Shown piece by piece: positions 1 through 5,472 of a DNA stretch of 8,519 nucleotides (position 1 is the first letter of the stretch; every line of letters starts with the position of its first letter). The notes below the pieces were generated by a model. That model worked only from the letters and a program-made list of their open reading frames with translations. It was not told the origin of the DNA and ran no database searches. The DNA lies in assembly GCA_900553525.1 (NCBI GenBank), contig USDZ01000064.1, positions 1 to 8,519 on the forward strand. The letters are read 5' to 3'. A program made the translations under genes and the position numbers. Origin of the DNA: an uncultured Oscillospiraceae bacterium (GTDB taxonomy: Bacteria > Bacillota > Clostridia > Oscillospirales > Acutalibacteraceae).

Positions 1-1
1 A

Positions 2-214
2 AAGAAATATATCCGAGAGCAGGAAAAGCAGGATATGCTCGAAGACAAATTGACTCCTTATCATATTCCGTCAGACGCAGAAACGCGTTCAGTATATGCG
101 GTTTTTGTCGTAAAAATCGAGCAGAGCTTGATAGGCCGATTTGTTGAAGTGCAGACCGTCACCGGAATCATACTGGGAGGCCAAATTGCCTTTCGCATCT
201 TTCAGGACCCCTGA
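2..214 (+). CDS. possible 3' end of an unrecognised gene, cut by the window edge
   Basis: Reading from base 2, a frame stays open for 70 codons until TGA at 212-214. The first 30 or so residues look protein-like, charged and helical (KKYIREQEKQDMLEDKL, then TPYHIPSDAE). From about base 89 the frame runs antisense through the end of the SGNH hydrolase gene, and there it is probably not meaningful. A convergent overlap of 126 bases would be unusual, so this may be a gene that lost its natural 3' end, or chance. The tail vaguely resembles C-termini of some small transposases, but that is an unverified recollection and I assign no function. The part before base 89 holds no other feature that I can see. 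Confidence 0.2.
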   Translation, partial: KKYIREQEKQDMLEDKLTPYHIPSDAETRSVYAVFVVKIEQSLIGRFVEVQTVTGIILGGQIAFRIFQDP

Positions 215-904
215 ACTGTCCAGAAAGATCCCTCCTTTTTCTTCCGCGAGTGTTTTGAGCTTTTGATTGCAGGAATCAATCGCATGGTTGGACATGCCCG
301 GCGATGACGCAGCTTTATTCGCCGATACGGGCAGGATGGACTGAACCACCAGCAGCGTATCGGGCGAGGCCGCTTTCAAGTCATCTAACAACCCGGCGTA
401 TTCAGACATAAATGATTCTGAGTCCATAAAAGCAATGCCGTTGATTCCGAACGATACGATCACACGGGTCGGCTGTACGAGGCCCACGGCTTCGGCAATC
501 GTCAGTTTTCGGTTTGTGCCGCTGAGGACGAGAAATTTTTGCGTCCGTGCCGAGACATGGTTGAACCCGTCGATCGCATAAACATTGCCCTGAGAAACAA
601 ATCCATATCTGGTGAGCCCGTTGGTGCGCGAGTCTCCGATAAAAACCGTGTCGGCAAGATACTCCTCAAACGTTTGGTCCGGTACCGCCGGACTCTCGAT
701 ATTGGACTCGTCTTTACCGATGATGCCTCCGATAAAAGGAACAGTGAAGCCGGTCCCAGACGCCTGTGAATAAAGCCAATAAGCGGAAAACAGAACACCA
801 GCGGCTAGACATACCATCGTGGAGACGACAACCGCCCACCGGACGGGATGACGGACCTTCTTTGTTTGTCGTTTCCCGCCTTTATTTTTTGACAACCGCA
901 ACAC
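89..904 (-). CDS. membrane-anchored SGNH/GDSL-type hydrolase
   Basis: The 271-residue protein has a very basic N-terminus (residues 4-22, rich in Lys and Arg), then one hydrophobic helix at about 23-47, so it is probably anchored with the catalytic domain outside the cell. The SGNH hydrolase fold is indicated by block I (FIGDSRTNG, nucleophile Ser92), a GIN motif (Asn155, oxyanion-hole position) and block V DGLH (Asp249, His252), which completes the Ser-Asp-His triad. Enzymes of this kind remove acetyl or acyl groups from polysaccharides, peptidoglycan or lipids; the sequence does not reveal the substrate. The start is GTG at 904-902. TTG codons just downstream are alternatives, since the ribosome site (CAGG) is weak and no ATG precedes the membrane helix. 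The gene stands alone, divergent from the 5S gene, with its own promoter. No clear terminator follows. Confidence 0.85.
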   Translation of the reverse strand: MLRLSKNKGGKRQTKKVRHPVRWAVVVSTMVCLAAGVLFSAYWLYSQASGTGFTVPFIGGIIGKDESNIESPAVPDQTFEEYLADTVFIGDSRTNGLTRYGFVSQGNVYAIDGFNHVSARTQKFLVLSGTNRKLTIAEAVGLVQPTRVIVSFGINGIAFMDSESFMSEYAGLLDDLKAASPDTLLVVQSILPVSANKAASSPGMSNHAIDSCNQKLKTLAEEKGGIFLDSSGVLKDAKGNLASQYDSGDGLHFNKSAYQALLDFYDKNRIY

Positions 905-943
905 GACCTGTTCATAAATTTATATAGGATAACATTTAGGATA

Positions 944-972
944 TTTATACCACATTAACCCGTTTTTCGCAA
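944..972 (-). promoter_or_regulatory. sigma-A promoter of the SGNH hydrolase gene
   Basis: On the minus strand, TTGCGA (972-967) and TATAAA (949-944) are separated by exactly 17 bases, and TGG directly before the -10 box makes an extended -10. Transcription would start near 937, giving a leader of about 33 bases. A 6-base direct repeat, TAGGAT on the plus strand at 925-930 and 937-942, lies over the predicted start and could be an operator (inference). Confidence 0.6.
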
Positions 973-1020
973 CTGATGTTCTGGATTCCCTTTATTTTTA
1001 AGAAAATCCATAGGAAGATC

Positions 1021-1049
1021 TTGCTTTTTGAGAGCCCTTATGGTATACT
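1021..1049 (+). promoter_or_regulatory. sigma-A promoter of the 5S rRNA gene
   Basis: TTGCTT (1021-1026) and TATACT (1044-1049) have a 17-base spacer, and TGG at 1041-1043 adds an extended -10. An A/T-rich stretch upstream (about 990-1012) could act as an UP element, as is usual for stable-RNA promoters. The predicted start near 1056 gives a precursor with a leader of about 40 bases. A small 5-bp hairpin (1067-1071 with 1082-1086) can form in that leader. Confidence 0.7.
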
Positions 1050-1097
1050 ATTTTTTGTCGTTTGGAGTCCTGGATTTTTGAAGGACAGCGATAAACA

Positions 1098-1213
1098 GTC
1101 GGTGCCGATGGCGGTGGGGGTACACCCGTTCCCATCCCGAACACGGCAGTTAAGCCCACTTGCGCCCACGATACTTGGCTGGAAGCGGCCTGGGAAAATA
1201 GGTAGGTGCCGAC
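1098..1213 (+). rRNA. rrf: 5S ribosomal RNA
   Basis: The sequence carries the conserved 5S core: CCCATCCCGAACACGG (about 1131-1146), GTTAAGCCCAC, and TACTTGGCTGG followed by CCTGGGA-AATAGGT. Helix I closes by nine pairs, GTCGGTGCC (1098-1106) with GGTGCCGAC (1205-1213), including two G-U wobbles, and this sets both ends and a length of about 116 nt. The RNA is part of the large ribosomal subunit central protuberance. No 16S or 23S gene is beside it. The upstream neighbour is a divergent protein gene and the downstream one is asnA, so this is a free-standing 5S gene with its own promoter and terminator. The exact mature ends are inferred from helix I. Confidence 0.95.
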
Positions 1214-1219
1214 ACCAAG

Positions 1220-1250
1220 AACGCTCGACGGACAGTCGAGCGTTTTTCTT
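1220..1250 (+). terminator. intrinsic terminator of the 5S gene
   Basis: A perfect 9-bp stem, ACGCTCGAC (1221-1229) with GTCGAGCGT (1235-1243), has a 5-base loop and is followed by TTTTCTT. It begins about 7 bases after the mature 5S end. It lies between the 5S gene and asnA, and its T-tract ends only five bases before the asnA ribosome binding site. Confidence 0.9.
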
Positions 1251-1270
1251 GATAGGGAGGGAGCGACAGT

Positions 1271-2293
1271 ATGGAAAAGAGCCGTTATCAACTTCAGCTT
1301 CCGAAGGGATACCGCCCGCAGCTGAATATTCTCGAAACCGAAAAGGCGATTAAGTTCCTCAAGGATACATTCGAAAGCCGGTTGGCGGATGCTCTGGCGT
1401 TGACCCGCGTGTCGGCGCCGCTGTTTGTTCGTCCCGAGTCCGGTCTCAACGACAATCTCAATGGGGTGGAACGTCCGGTATCTTTTGATATGCTGTATGA
1501 CGGGAGACGCCGGGCTGAGATTGTGCATTCTCTGGCCAAGTGGAAGCGCTATGCTCTTGGACGCTACAAAATAGAAGCCGGGCATGGACTTTACGCCGAC
1601 ATGAACGCCATCCGCAGGGATGAGATAACGGATAACCTGCATTCTTTGTATGTGGATCAATGGGACTGGGAAAAGGTCATTCGGCCCGAAGATCGCACGC
1701 CTGCCTATCTCCGGGATACTGTGATGAAAATATATCGAGTTTTTAAGGAAACCGAGACGGCTCTTTTGGAAAAGATTCCGGGTCTCTCGAAAGCGCTGCC
1801 GGATACGGTTCAGGTTGTCAGTACGCAGGAGCTGGAAGATCGCTATCCCGACCTGTCCCCTTCCGAACGGGAGACTGAGGCGGCGCGGCAGTACGGTGCA
1901 GTCTTCCTGACGGGAATCGGCGGCCCGCTTCGTTCCGGGCACCCGCATGACGGCCGCGCCCCCGATTATGACGATTGGTCTCTCAACGGCGATTTAATTT
2001 TCTATTATCCGCTTTTGGACCGGGCGTTTGAGGTTTCCTCCATGGGGATTCGGGTGGATGCGGACGCTTTACGCCGTCAGCTTGCCGTCGCCGGATGCGA
2101 GGAACGAGCGGCGCTTCCATTCCAAAAAGCCCTTTTAGACGGTGAACTCCCCCTGACGATAGGAGGAGGAATCGGCCAATCCCGTTTGTGTATGTTTTTT
2201 CTCGGGAAAGCGCATATCGGAGAAGTACAGGCTTCGTTGTGGCCGGAAGACATGATAGAGGATTGCGCGGCTGCGGGCATTCCCCTTCTGTGA
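1271..2293 (+). CDS. asnA: aspartate--ammonia ligase (asparagine synthetase A)
   Basis: AsnA makes asparagine from aspartate and ammonia, using ATP (to AMP and pyrophosphate), in the cytoplasm; it is related in fold to class II aminoacyl-tRNA synthetases. The 340-residue protein matches the E. coli enzyme (330 aa) along its whole length: HSLAKWKR (86-93), GLYADMNAIRRDE, LYVDQWDWE (127-134), GAVFLTGIGG, RAPDYDDW (229-236), SSMGIRVDAD and the ATP-site TIGGGIGQSRL (296-306). Residues equivalent to E. coli Asp46, Arg100 and Gln116 are present as Asp61, Arg115 and Gln130. ATG at 1271 has GGGAGG at 1255-1260. There is no room for a T-box leader, and I see no promoter between the 5S terminator and this gene, so expression may rely on readthrough from the 5S promoter. 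The next gene starts 27 bases downstream and is probably cotranscribed. Confidence 0.95.
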   Translation: MEKSRYQLQLPKGYRPQLNILETEKAIKFLKDTFESRLADALALTRVSAPLFVRPESGLNDNLNGVERPVSFDMLYDGRRRAEIVHSLAKWKRYALGRYKIEAGHGLYADMNAIRRDEITDNLHSLYVDQWDWEKVIRPEDRTPAYLRDTVMKIYRVFKETETALLEKIPGLSKALPDTVQVVSTQELEDRYPDLSPSERETEAARQYGAVFLTGIGGPLRSGHPHDGRAPDYDDWSLNGDLIFYYPLLDRAFEVSSMGIRVDADALRRQLAVAGCEERAALPFQKALLDGELPLTIGGGIGQSRLCMFFLGKAHIGEVQASLWPEDMIEDCAAAGIPLL

Positions 2294-2320
2294 GACCGGC
2301 GAAGCGGAAAGGACGGTATC

Positions 2321-2995
2321 ATGCGCCTGACATTGTATTGCGGCCCGTTAACGCGATATTATACCCAGGATTGGCCGGGTGCGCCGACACGGGATCCGGC
2401 CGTGCCGGTATCTCAAATCGAAACCCTGGTATGCCGCTGGCGGGATATGGTATGCACGGCGGCTCAGGACGCGATCGGTGTGCCGGTTTATTGGGAGGAA
2501 AATTCAGACGGCTCTTGTGTCACAGCCCACCCGGGTTGGGAAGGCTGGTATGGTCTGCTTCTCTGGGCGCTGTATCGAGATCAGCAGAAAAAACCCGAGC
2601 CGCTGCCGGAAAACTGGTTGAAAAAGCTGGAAACCCTTTCGGTCTTCAGAGCGGCACAAAAAAGAGAGACCTGCCGGTATCCCACCATTGCGGCCAACTG
2701 CGAGATATTTCTGCCATTTGACGGAGATGTGATACTAACCGGTCCGGATCCGACGGGGGAGGCGGAAATCCCGATCGGCTCCGCTATGCAGCTTGTCCGG
2801 GAATTGGAAGCGCTCAATGAGGACACCTGGAAGGCGCCGGAATCCGAAATAGCCTCCTGGGAAAAAATAGAAGCTGAGTACAGAGGAATGGCGGATTTAG
2901 AAAATTTTGCAAAACGCGGCTTTTCAGCTCTGTTGCGGGTGGCGCGTGCGGCGGTATCCATGACCAAACCCATCCGTCTGGACTACGACGAATGA
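2321..2995 (+). CDS. conserved-looking hypothetical protein
   Basis: I do not recognise this 224-residue protein. It begins with MRLTLYCGPLTRYYTQDWPG, a Tyr/Trp-rich opening that looks like a conserved motif, and contains a second aromatic block, HPGWEGWYGLLLWALY (about 90-105). It has no signal peptide, no convincing membrane segment, no Cys-pair metal site and no nucleotide-binding loop. The C-terminal third is helical and charged. It is therefore probably cytoplasmic and soluble. ATG at 2321 is supported by AAAGGA (2308-2313) seven bases upstream. It follows asnA by 27 bases with no terminator or promoter between them, so it is likely translated from the same transcript. That does not show a role in asparagine metabolism. 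It is real coding sequence: long, in operon position, with a good ribosome site. Confidence 0.8.
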   Translation: MRLTLYCGPLTRYYTQDWPGAPTRDPAVPVSQIETLVCRWRDMVCTAAQDAIGVPVYWEENSDGSCVTAHPGWEGWYGLLLWALYRDQQKKPEPLPENWLKKLETLSVFRAAQKRETCRYPTIAANCEIFLPFDGDVILTGPDPTGEAEIPIGSAMQLVRELEALNEDTWKAPESEIASWEKIEAEYRGMADLENFAKRGFSALLRVARAAVSMTKPIRLDYDE

Positions 2996-3016
2996 CCGAT
3001 ATGGGGGTTGAATGGG

Positions 3017-3072
3017 ATTTTTTAAAAAAAATAAGAAAAAGACTTGATTTTTTGACGGGTATTCATTATAAT
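3017..3072 (+). promoter_or_regulatory. tRNA-Ser promoter with A/T-rich UP-like element
   Basis: TTGATT (3044-3049) and a perfect TATAAT (3067-3072) are separated by 17 bases. Directly upstream, 3017-3042 is almost pure A and T (a T run, then A tracts), placed where UP elements contact the RNA polymerase alpha subunits. The start is predicted near 3079. The rest of the 2996-3111 gap holds no gene that I can see. Confidence 0.8.
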
Positions 3073-3078
3073 GATTGA

Positions 3079-3107
3079 GCGTCTTTGGGCATGCGCATAG
3101 AAGACGC
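3079..3107 (+). other. inverted repeat / leader hairpin before tRNA-Ser
   Basis: GCGTCTT (3079-3085) and AAGACGC (3101-3107) are perfect 7-base inverted repeats around a 15-base centre that includes the palindrome ATGCGCAT (3091-3098). The left arm begins at the predicted transcription start, and the right arm ends four bases before the tRNA. It could be a pre-tRNA leader hairpin or a DNA operator; the sequence does not say which. Confidence 0.5.
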
Positions 3108-3111
3108 CGAT

Positions 3112-3202
3112 GGAGAGTTGGCTGAGTGGTCGAAGGCGCACGATTGGAAATCGTGTGTACGGTAATCCCGTACCTAGGGTTCAAATCCCTAACTCTCCGC
3201 CA
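3112..3202 (+). tRNA. tRNA-Ser (anticodon GGA)
   Basis: This is a class II tRNA of 91 nt including an encoded CCA (3200-3202). The acceptor stem GGAGAGT (3112-3118) pairs with ACTCTCC (3192-3198), with discriminator G3199, as expected for serine. The anticodon stem CACGA/TCGTG (3139-3143, 3151-3155) encloses TTGGAAA, so the anticodon GGA is at 3146-3148 and reads UCC and UCU. The long variable arm (about 3157-3174, GTACGG with CCGTAC) and the T-loop GGTTCAAAT fit tRNA-Ser. It has its own strong promoter. rpmE follows 75 bases later and could be on the same primary transcript. Confidence 0.97.
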
Positions 3203-3204
3203 TG

Positions 3205-3234
3205 TTGATTCACGGGGCTTTCCTCCCCGATAAT
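3205..3234 (+). promoter_or_regulatory. candidate rpmE promoter
   Basis: TTGATT (3205-3210) and GATAAT (3229-3234) are 18 bases apart, starting three bases after the tRNA CCA. If used, transcription would begin near 3241 and give rpmE a leader of about 37 bases. The same bases also form a hairpin (next entry), so which role is real is undecided. Confidence 0.4.
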
Positions 3235-3260
3235 TTTCCCGTCTTTAGCGGCGGGGTTTT
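3213..3260 (+). promoter_or_regulatory. rpmE leader with alternative hairpins (possible terminator or attenuator)
   Basis: CCCCG (3225-3229) can pair either with CGGGG upstream (3213-3217, 7-base loop, followed by ATAATTTT) or with CGGGG downstream (3252-3256, 22-base loop, followed directly by TTTT at 3257-3260). A third option pairs CCCG (3238-3241) with CGGG (3252-3255). The first hairpin could end the tRNA transcript; the downstream ones look like weak terminators just before the rpmE ribosome site. L31 leader RNAs that sense the protein are known in Firmicutes, but I cannot confirm a match. Confidence 0.35.
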
Positions 3261-3277
3261 GGAAAGAGGTGACACGA

Positions 3278-3490
3278 ATGAAAGAGAATATCCATCCCAA
3301 GTATGAGAAAACGACCATCACCTGCGCCTGCGGCGAAGTGATTGAAACCTCTTCCACCAAAAGCAATATCCGTGTGGAAATTTGCTCGAAATGCCACCCG
3401 TTTTTTACCGGTAAACAGAAGCTTGTCGATACCGGCGGTCGCGTGGACCGTTTCAAGAAACGGTTTGGTATAAAGGGAGACAATCAATAA
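3278..3490 (+). CDS. rpmE: 50S ribosomal protein L31, zinc-binding type
   Basis: L31 bridges the 50S and 30S subunits near the central protuberance. The 70-residue protein opens with MKENIHPKYE and has the four zinc ligands of the zinc-containing paralogue, Cys16, Cys18, Cys36 and Cys39 (CAC and CSKC), then HPFFTGKQKLVDTGGRVDRFKKRFG, all typical and full length. ATG at 3278 is chosen over an in-frame GTG at 3269: AGAGGTG (3265-3271) is a ribosome site correctly spaced for the ATG, whereas the GTG lies inside it. Many bacteria also hold a zinc-free L31 paralogue under Zur control; none is visible here. A strong hairpin follows at 3503. Control may occur through the leader described above (inference). 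Confidence 0.97.
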   Translation: MKENIHPKYEKTTITCACGEVIETSSTKSNIRVEICSKCHPFFTGKQKLVDTGGRVDRFKKRFGIKGDNQ

Positions 3491-3502
3491 ATGGGATTGG
3501 CC

Positions 3503-3530
3503 GAGGCAGCGCATCAGCGCTGCCTCTTCT
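3503..3530 (+). terminator. hairpin after rpmE, likely partial terminator
   Basis: A perfect 10-bp stem, GAGGCAGCGC (3503-3512) with GCGCTGCCTC (3517-3526), closes a 4-base loop ATCA. The tail TTCTCGTC is T-poor, so termination may be inefficient and yigZ may be read by readthrough. I find no convincing promoter between this hairpin and yigZ. It could also stabilise the 3' end of the rpmE message. Confidence 0.6.
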
Positions 3531-3565
3531 CGTCTATTGACGTTGTGTGAAAGGGGCAGGAATAC

Positions 3566-4195
3566 ATGGATGCCTACCGTACAGTTGTCAAAGAGACTAA
3601 AGCGGAATTTACAGAAAAACGTTCCCGTTTCATTGGCTGTATTCGGCCGGTGGCTAACGAAGAAGAGGCCCTGACATTCTTTGCACGCCTGAAAAAAGAA
3701 TACTGGGATGCAGATCATCATGTGACCGCTTATGTACTGCGAGAGGGACAGACCCGCCGTTATTCCGACGATGGGGAACCACAGGGGACGGCGGGAATGC
3801 CGGTTCTCGACGTTCTGCTCAAAACGGAGCTTGTGGACTGTGCTGTAATGGTTATCCGATATTTCGGCGGTATTCTGCTTGGGACAGGCGGTTTGGTTCG
3901 GGCATACTCCCATGGGGCTGCGTTGGCGGTCGAAGCAGCGGGGACAGTGGATATGCGCCCGTGTGCCCGTCTGGTCCTGCGCTGCGATTATGCCCGTCTA
4001 GGCATGGCAGAGCCGCTGATTCTATCCTGCGGGGGAGTTTTGGACGGGAGCGATTACACCGAAGAGGTGACGCTGTGTTTCCATATGCCCTTGGACTGTC
4101 TGCCGCAGTTCGAAAAACAACTGACGGAAAAAAGCGCCGGGCGTCTTTCAGCTGTGATGGAAGGCGAGGCATTTTATCCGTTTGTACGGCCATAA
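3566..4195 (+). CDS. yigZ: YigZ/YvyE (IMPACT) family protein
   Basis: This is a 209-residue member of the UPF0029/IMPACT family. The N-terminal domain (about 17-125) carries the signature pieces: KRSRFIG, DADHHVTAYVL, YSDDGEPQGTAGMPVLDVL (66-84) and VIRYFGGILLGTGGLVRAY (96-114). The C-terminal part (about 141-196) fits the DUF1949 ferredoxin-like domain. Eukaryotic IMPACT modulates the Gcn2 kinase; the bacterial role is not settled, though RNA or translation-factor binding has been suggested from structures. Length is normal for the family. ATG at 3566 is preceded by AAGGGGCAGG (3551-3560). It lies between rpmE and dgt. The following 172-base gap is A-rich and has no clear terminator. Confidence 0.93.
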   Translation: MDAYRTVVKETKAEFTEKRSRFIGCIRPVANEEEALTFFARLKKEYWDADHHVTAYVLREGQTRRYSDDGEPQGTAGMPVLDVLLKTELVDCAVMVIRYFGGILLGTGGLVRAYSHGAALAVEAAGTVDMRPCARLVLRCDYARLGMAEPLILSCGGVLDGSDYTEEVTLCFHMPLDCLPQFEKQLTEKSAGRLSAVMEGEAFYPFVRP

Positions 4196-4283
4196 AAGAG
4201 AAAAAATTGTGAAAAATCGGGGAAATGCACCTGTAAAAGCAAAAAGATCGCGTATACGGCAGGAAAAAAACAGACCGTTTGCG

Positions 4284-4289
4284 TATAAT
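4284..4289 (+). promoter_or_regulatory. candidate -10 box upstream of dgt
   Basis: A perfect TATAAT lies 78 bases before the chosen dgt start, in the 4196-4367 gap. No good -35 box is 16-18 bases upstream, and the preceding TG is one base off the extended -10 position, so this is weak. If real, it heads a dgt-dnaG-rpoD transcript and excludes the far-upstream in-frame ATG. I see nothing else in this gap. Confidence 0.3.
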
Positions 4290-4367
4290 AATGTGAAATG
4301 TAAATTGGCCGGGTATGCTCCGATTCTATGGAATGAGGGGACGGATAGGGAAGGATGGGATAATCGT

Positions 4368-5381
4368 ATGACGGCACGCCAGCGTCAGGAAGAAGTGGAA
4401 AAAATGGTGTTGTCTCCCCGGGCCGCTCTGTCCTCCTGTTCCGATGGACGGGAGCGAGAGGAAGAACCCTGCGCTTACCGTACAGACTTTCAGCGGGACC
4501 GGGACCGCATTCTGCACTGTAAGGCATTTCGCAGACTCAAGCATAAAACTCAGGTTTTTTTATCGCCGGAAGGCGATCATTACCGCACTCGTTTAACCCA
4601 TACTCTTGAGGTTTCTCAGATTGCCCGCACCATTGCGCGGGCTCTGCGTTTAAACGAGGATTTGACTGAGGCCATTTCCCTGGGCCATGACTTGGGACAT
4701 ACCCCTTTCGGCCATGCAGGAGAGAGGGCCTTGGATGCTGTTATGGAAGATGGCTTCCGGCATTATGAACAGAGCGTCCGGGTGGTGGAACGGCTGGAAA
4801 ACGACGGGCGGGGACTCAATTTGACTGCTGAGGTCCGGGACGGCATCCGCTGTCATACCCGCGGTACTCCGGCAAAAACGTTGGAAGGTCGGATTGTGCG
4901 GCTTGCCGACCGGGTGGCATATATCAATCATGATATCGACGATGCGGTCCGAGCCGGGGTCCTGAAGGAAACCGATGTTCCCGCGGATATTCGGGAGATT
5001 CTTGGGAACCGCCGCACTACCCGCATTGATACCCTTGTCTCTTCCATTGTCGAGAACAGCGGAGAGGATATTGGAATGGCGCCAGAGATTCAGGAGCCTT
5101 TTGACCGCCTGCACACCTTCCTGTTCGAATCGCTTTACCGCAATCCTATTGCAAAAGGAGAGGAGAGCAAGGTGGAGGGGTTTATCACCCGCATGTTCGC
5201 CTATTTTGTGGAACATCCCGATCGCCTGCCTTCCGAATACCGGGAGATTCGGGAACAAGAGGGAGTTCACCGCGCGGTTTGTGATTATATCGCAGGCATG
5301 ACCGATAACTATGCCCTCGAAATTTATCATGCCGTGTTTATCCCGCGCAGCTGGGAGGTAAAGGTAGACGGCTTTACATAA
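4368..5381 (+). CDS. dgt: dGTPase-like HD-domain dNTP triphosphohydrolase
   Basis: This family hydrolyses dNTPs to deoxynucleosides and triphosphate, limiting nucleotide pools. The protein (337 residues from the chosen start) has the conserved YRTDFQRDRDRILHCKAFRRLKHKTQVF (37-64), the HD metal ligands His78 (RLTHTLEV), His107-Asp108 (GHDLGHTPFGHAGE) and Asp181 (ADRVAYINHD), and the late MTDNYALEIY motif (311-320). ATG at 4368 gives the length usual for clostridial homologues, with AAGGA at 4351-4355. An in-frame ATG at 4182 would add 62 unconserved, very basic residues and overlap yigZ, so I reject it. Substrate preference among dNTPs cannot be read from sequence. dnaG follows after 91 bases, the usual dgt-dnaG-rpoD order of Clostridia, with no terminator seen between them. 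Confidence 0.93.
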   Translation: MTARQRQEEVEKMVLSPRAALSSCSDGREREEEPCAYRTDFQRDRDRILHCKAFRRLKHKTQVFLSPEGDHYRTRLTHTLEVSQIARTIARALRLNEDLTEAISLGHDLGHTPFGHAGERALDAVMEDGFRHYEQSVRVVERLENDGRGLNLTAEVRDGIRCHTRGTPAKTLEGRIVRLADRVAYINHDIDDAVRAGVLKETDVPADIREILGNRRTTRIDTLVSSIVENSGEDIGMAPEIQEPFDRLHTFLFESLYRNPIAKGEESKVEGFITRMFAYFVEHPDRLPSEYREIREQEGVHRAVCDYIAGMTDNYALEIYHAVFIPRSWEVKVDGFT

Positions 5382-5472
5382 AAGCGCCTTTTGAGGGCAA
5401 GAATATCCATAATTCGGTGTTTTTTCATGATGCGGTACAGACTGTGCCGGAAGCGTGAGCGGAGGTGATTGG

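Noticed and set aside
1214..1270. T-box or other amino-acid-responsive leader before asnA
   Set aside because: The space from the 5S 3' end to the start codon is only 57 bases and is filled by a simple terminator and a ribosome site. A T-box needs far more sequence.
998..1948. Long minus-strand open frame across the 5S gene and asnA
   Set aside because: It runs antisense to a clear 5S rRNA and to a well-conserved AsnA, and its translation has no recognisable motifs. The same holds for long antisense frames under dgt, dnaG and rpoD.
3001..3043. T-run/A-run stretch as a terminator for the asnA operon
   Set aside because: It has no GC stem. Its position just upstream of a consensus promoter fits an UP-like element better.
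3052..3057. TTGACG as the -35 box of the tRNA promoter
   Set aside because: It lies only nine bases from TATAAT. TTGATT at 3044-3049 has the correct 17-base spacing.
3537..3542. TTGACG as the -35 box of a yigZ promoter
   Set aside because: No -10-like sequence lies 16-18 bases downstream; that position falls at the yigZ start codon.
5382..5472. Possible small gene or a frameshifted dgt tail in the dgt-dnaG gap
   Set aside because: One frame stays open across most of the gap, to TGA at 5456-5458, but it has no start codon with a ribosome site. The dgt protein already ends where the family usually ends. It is probably chance; no promoter or T-tract terminator is visible in the gap.
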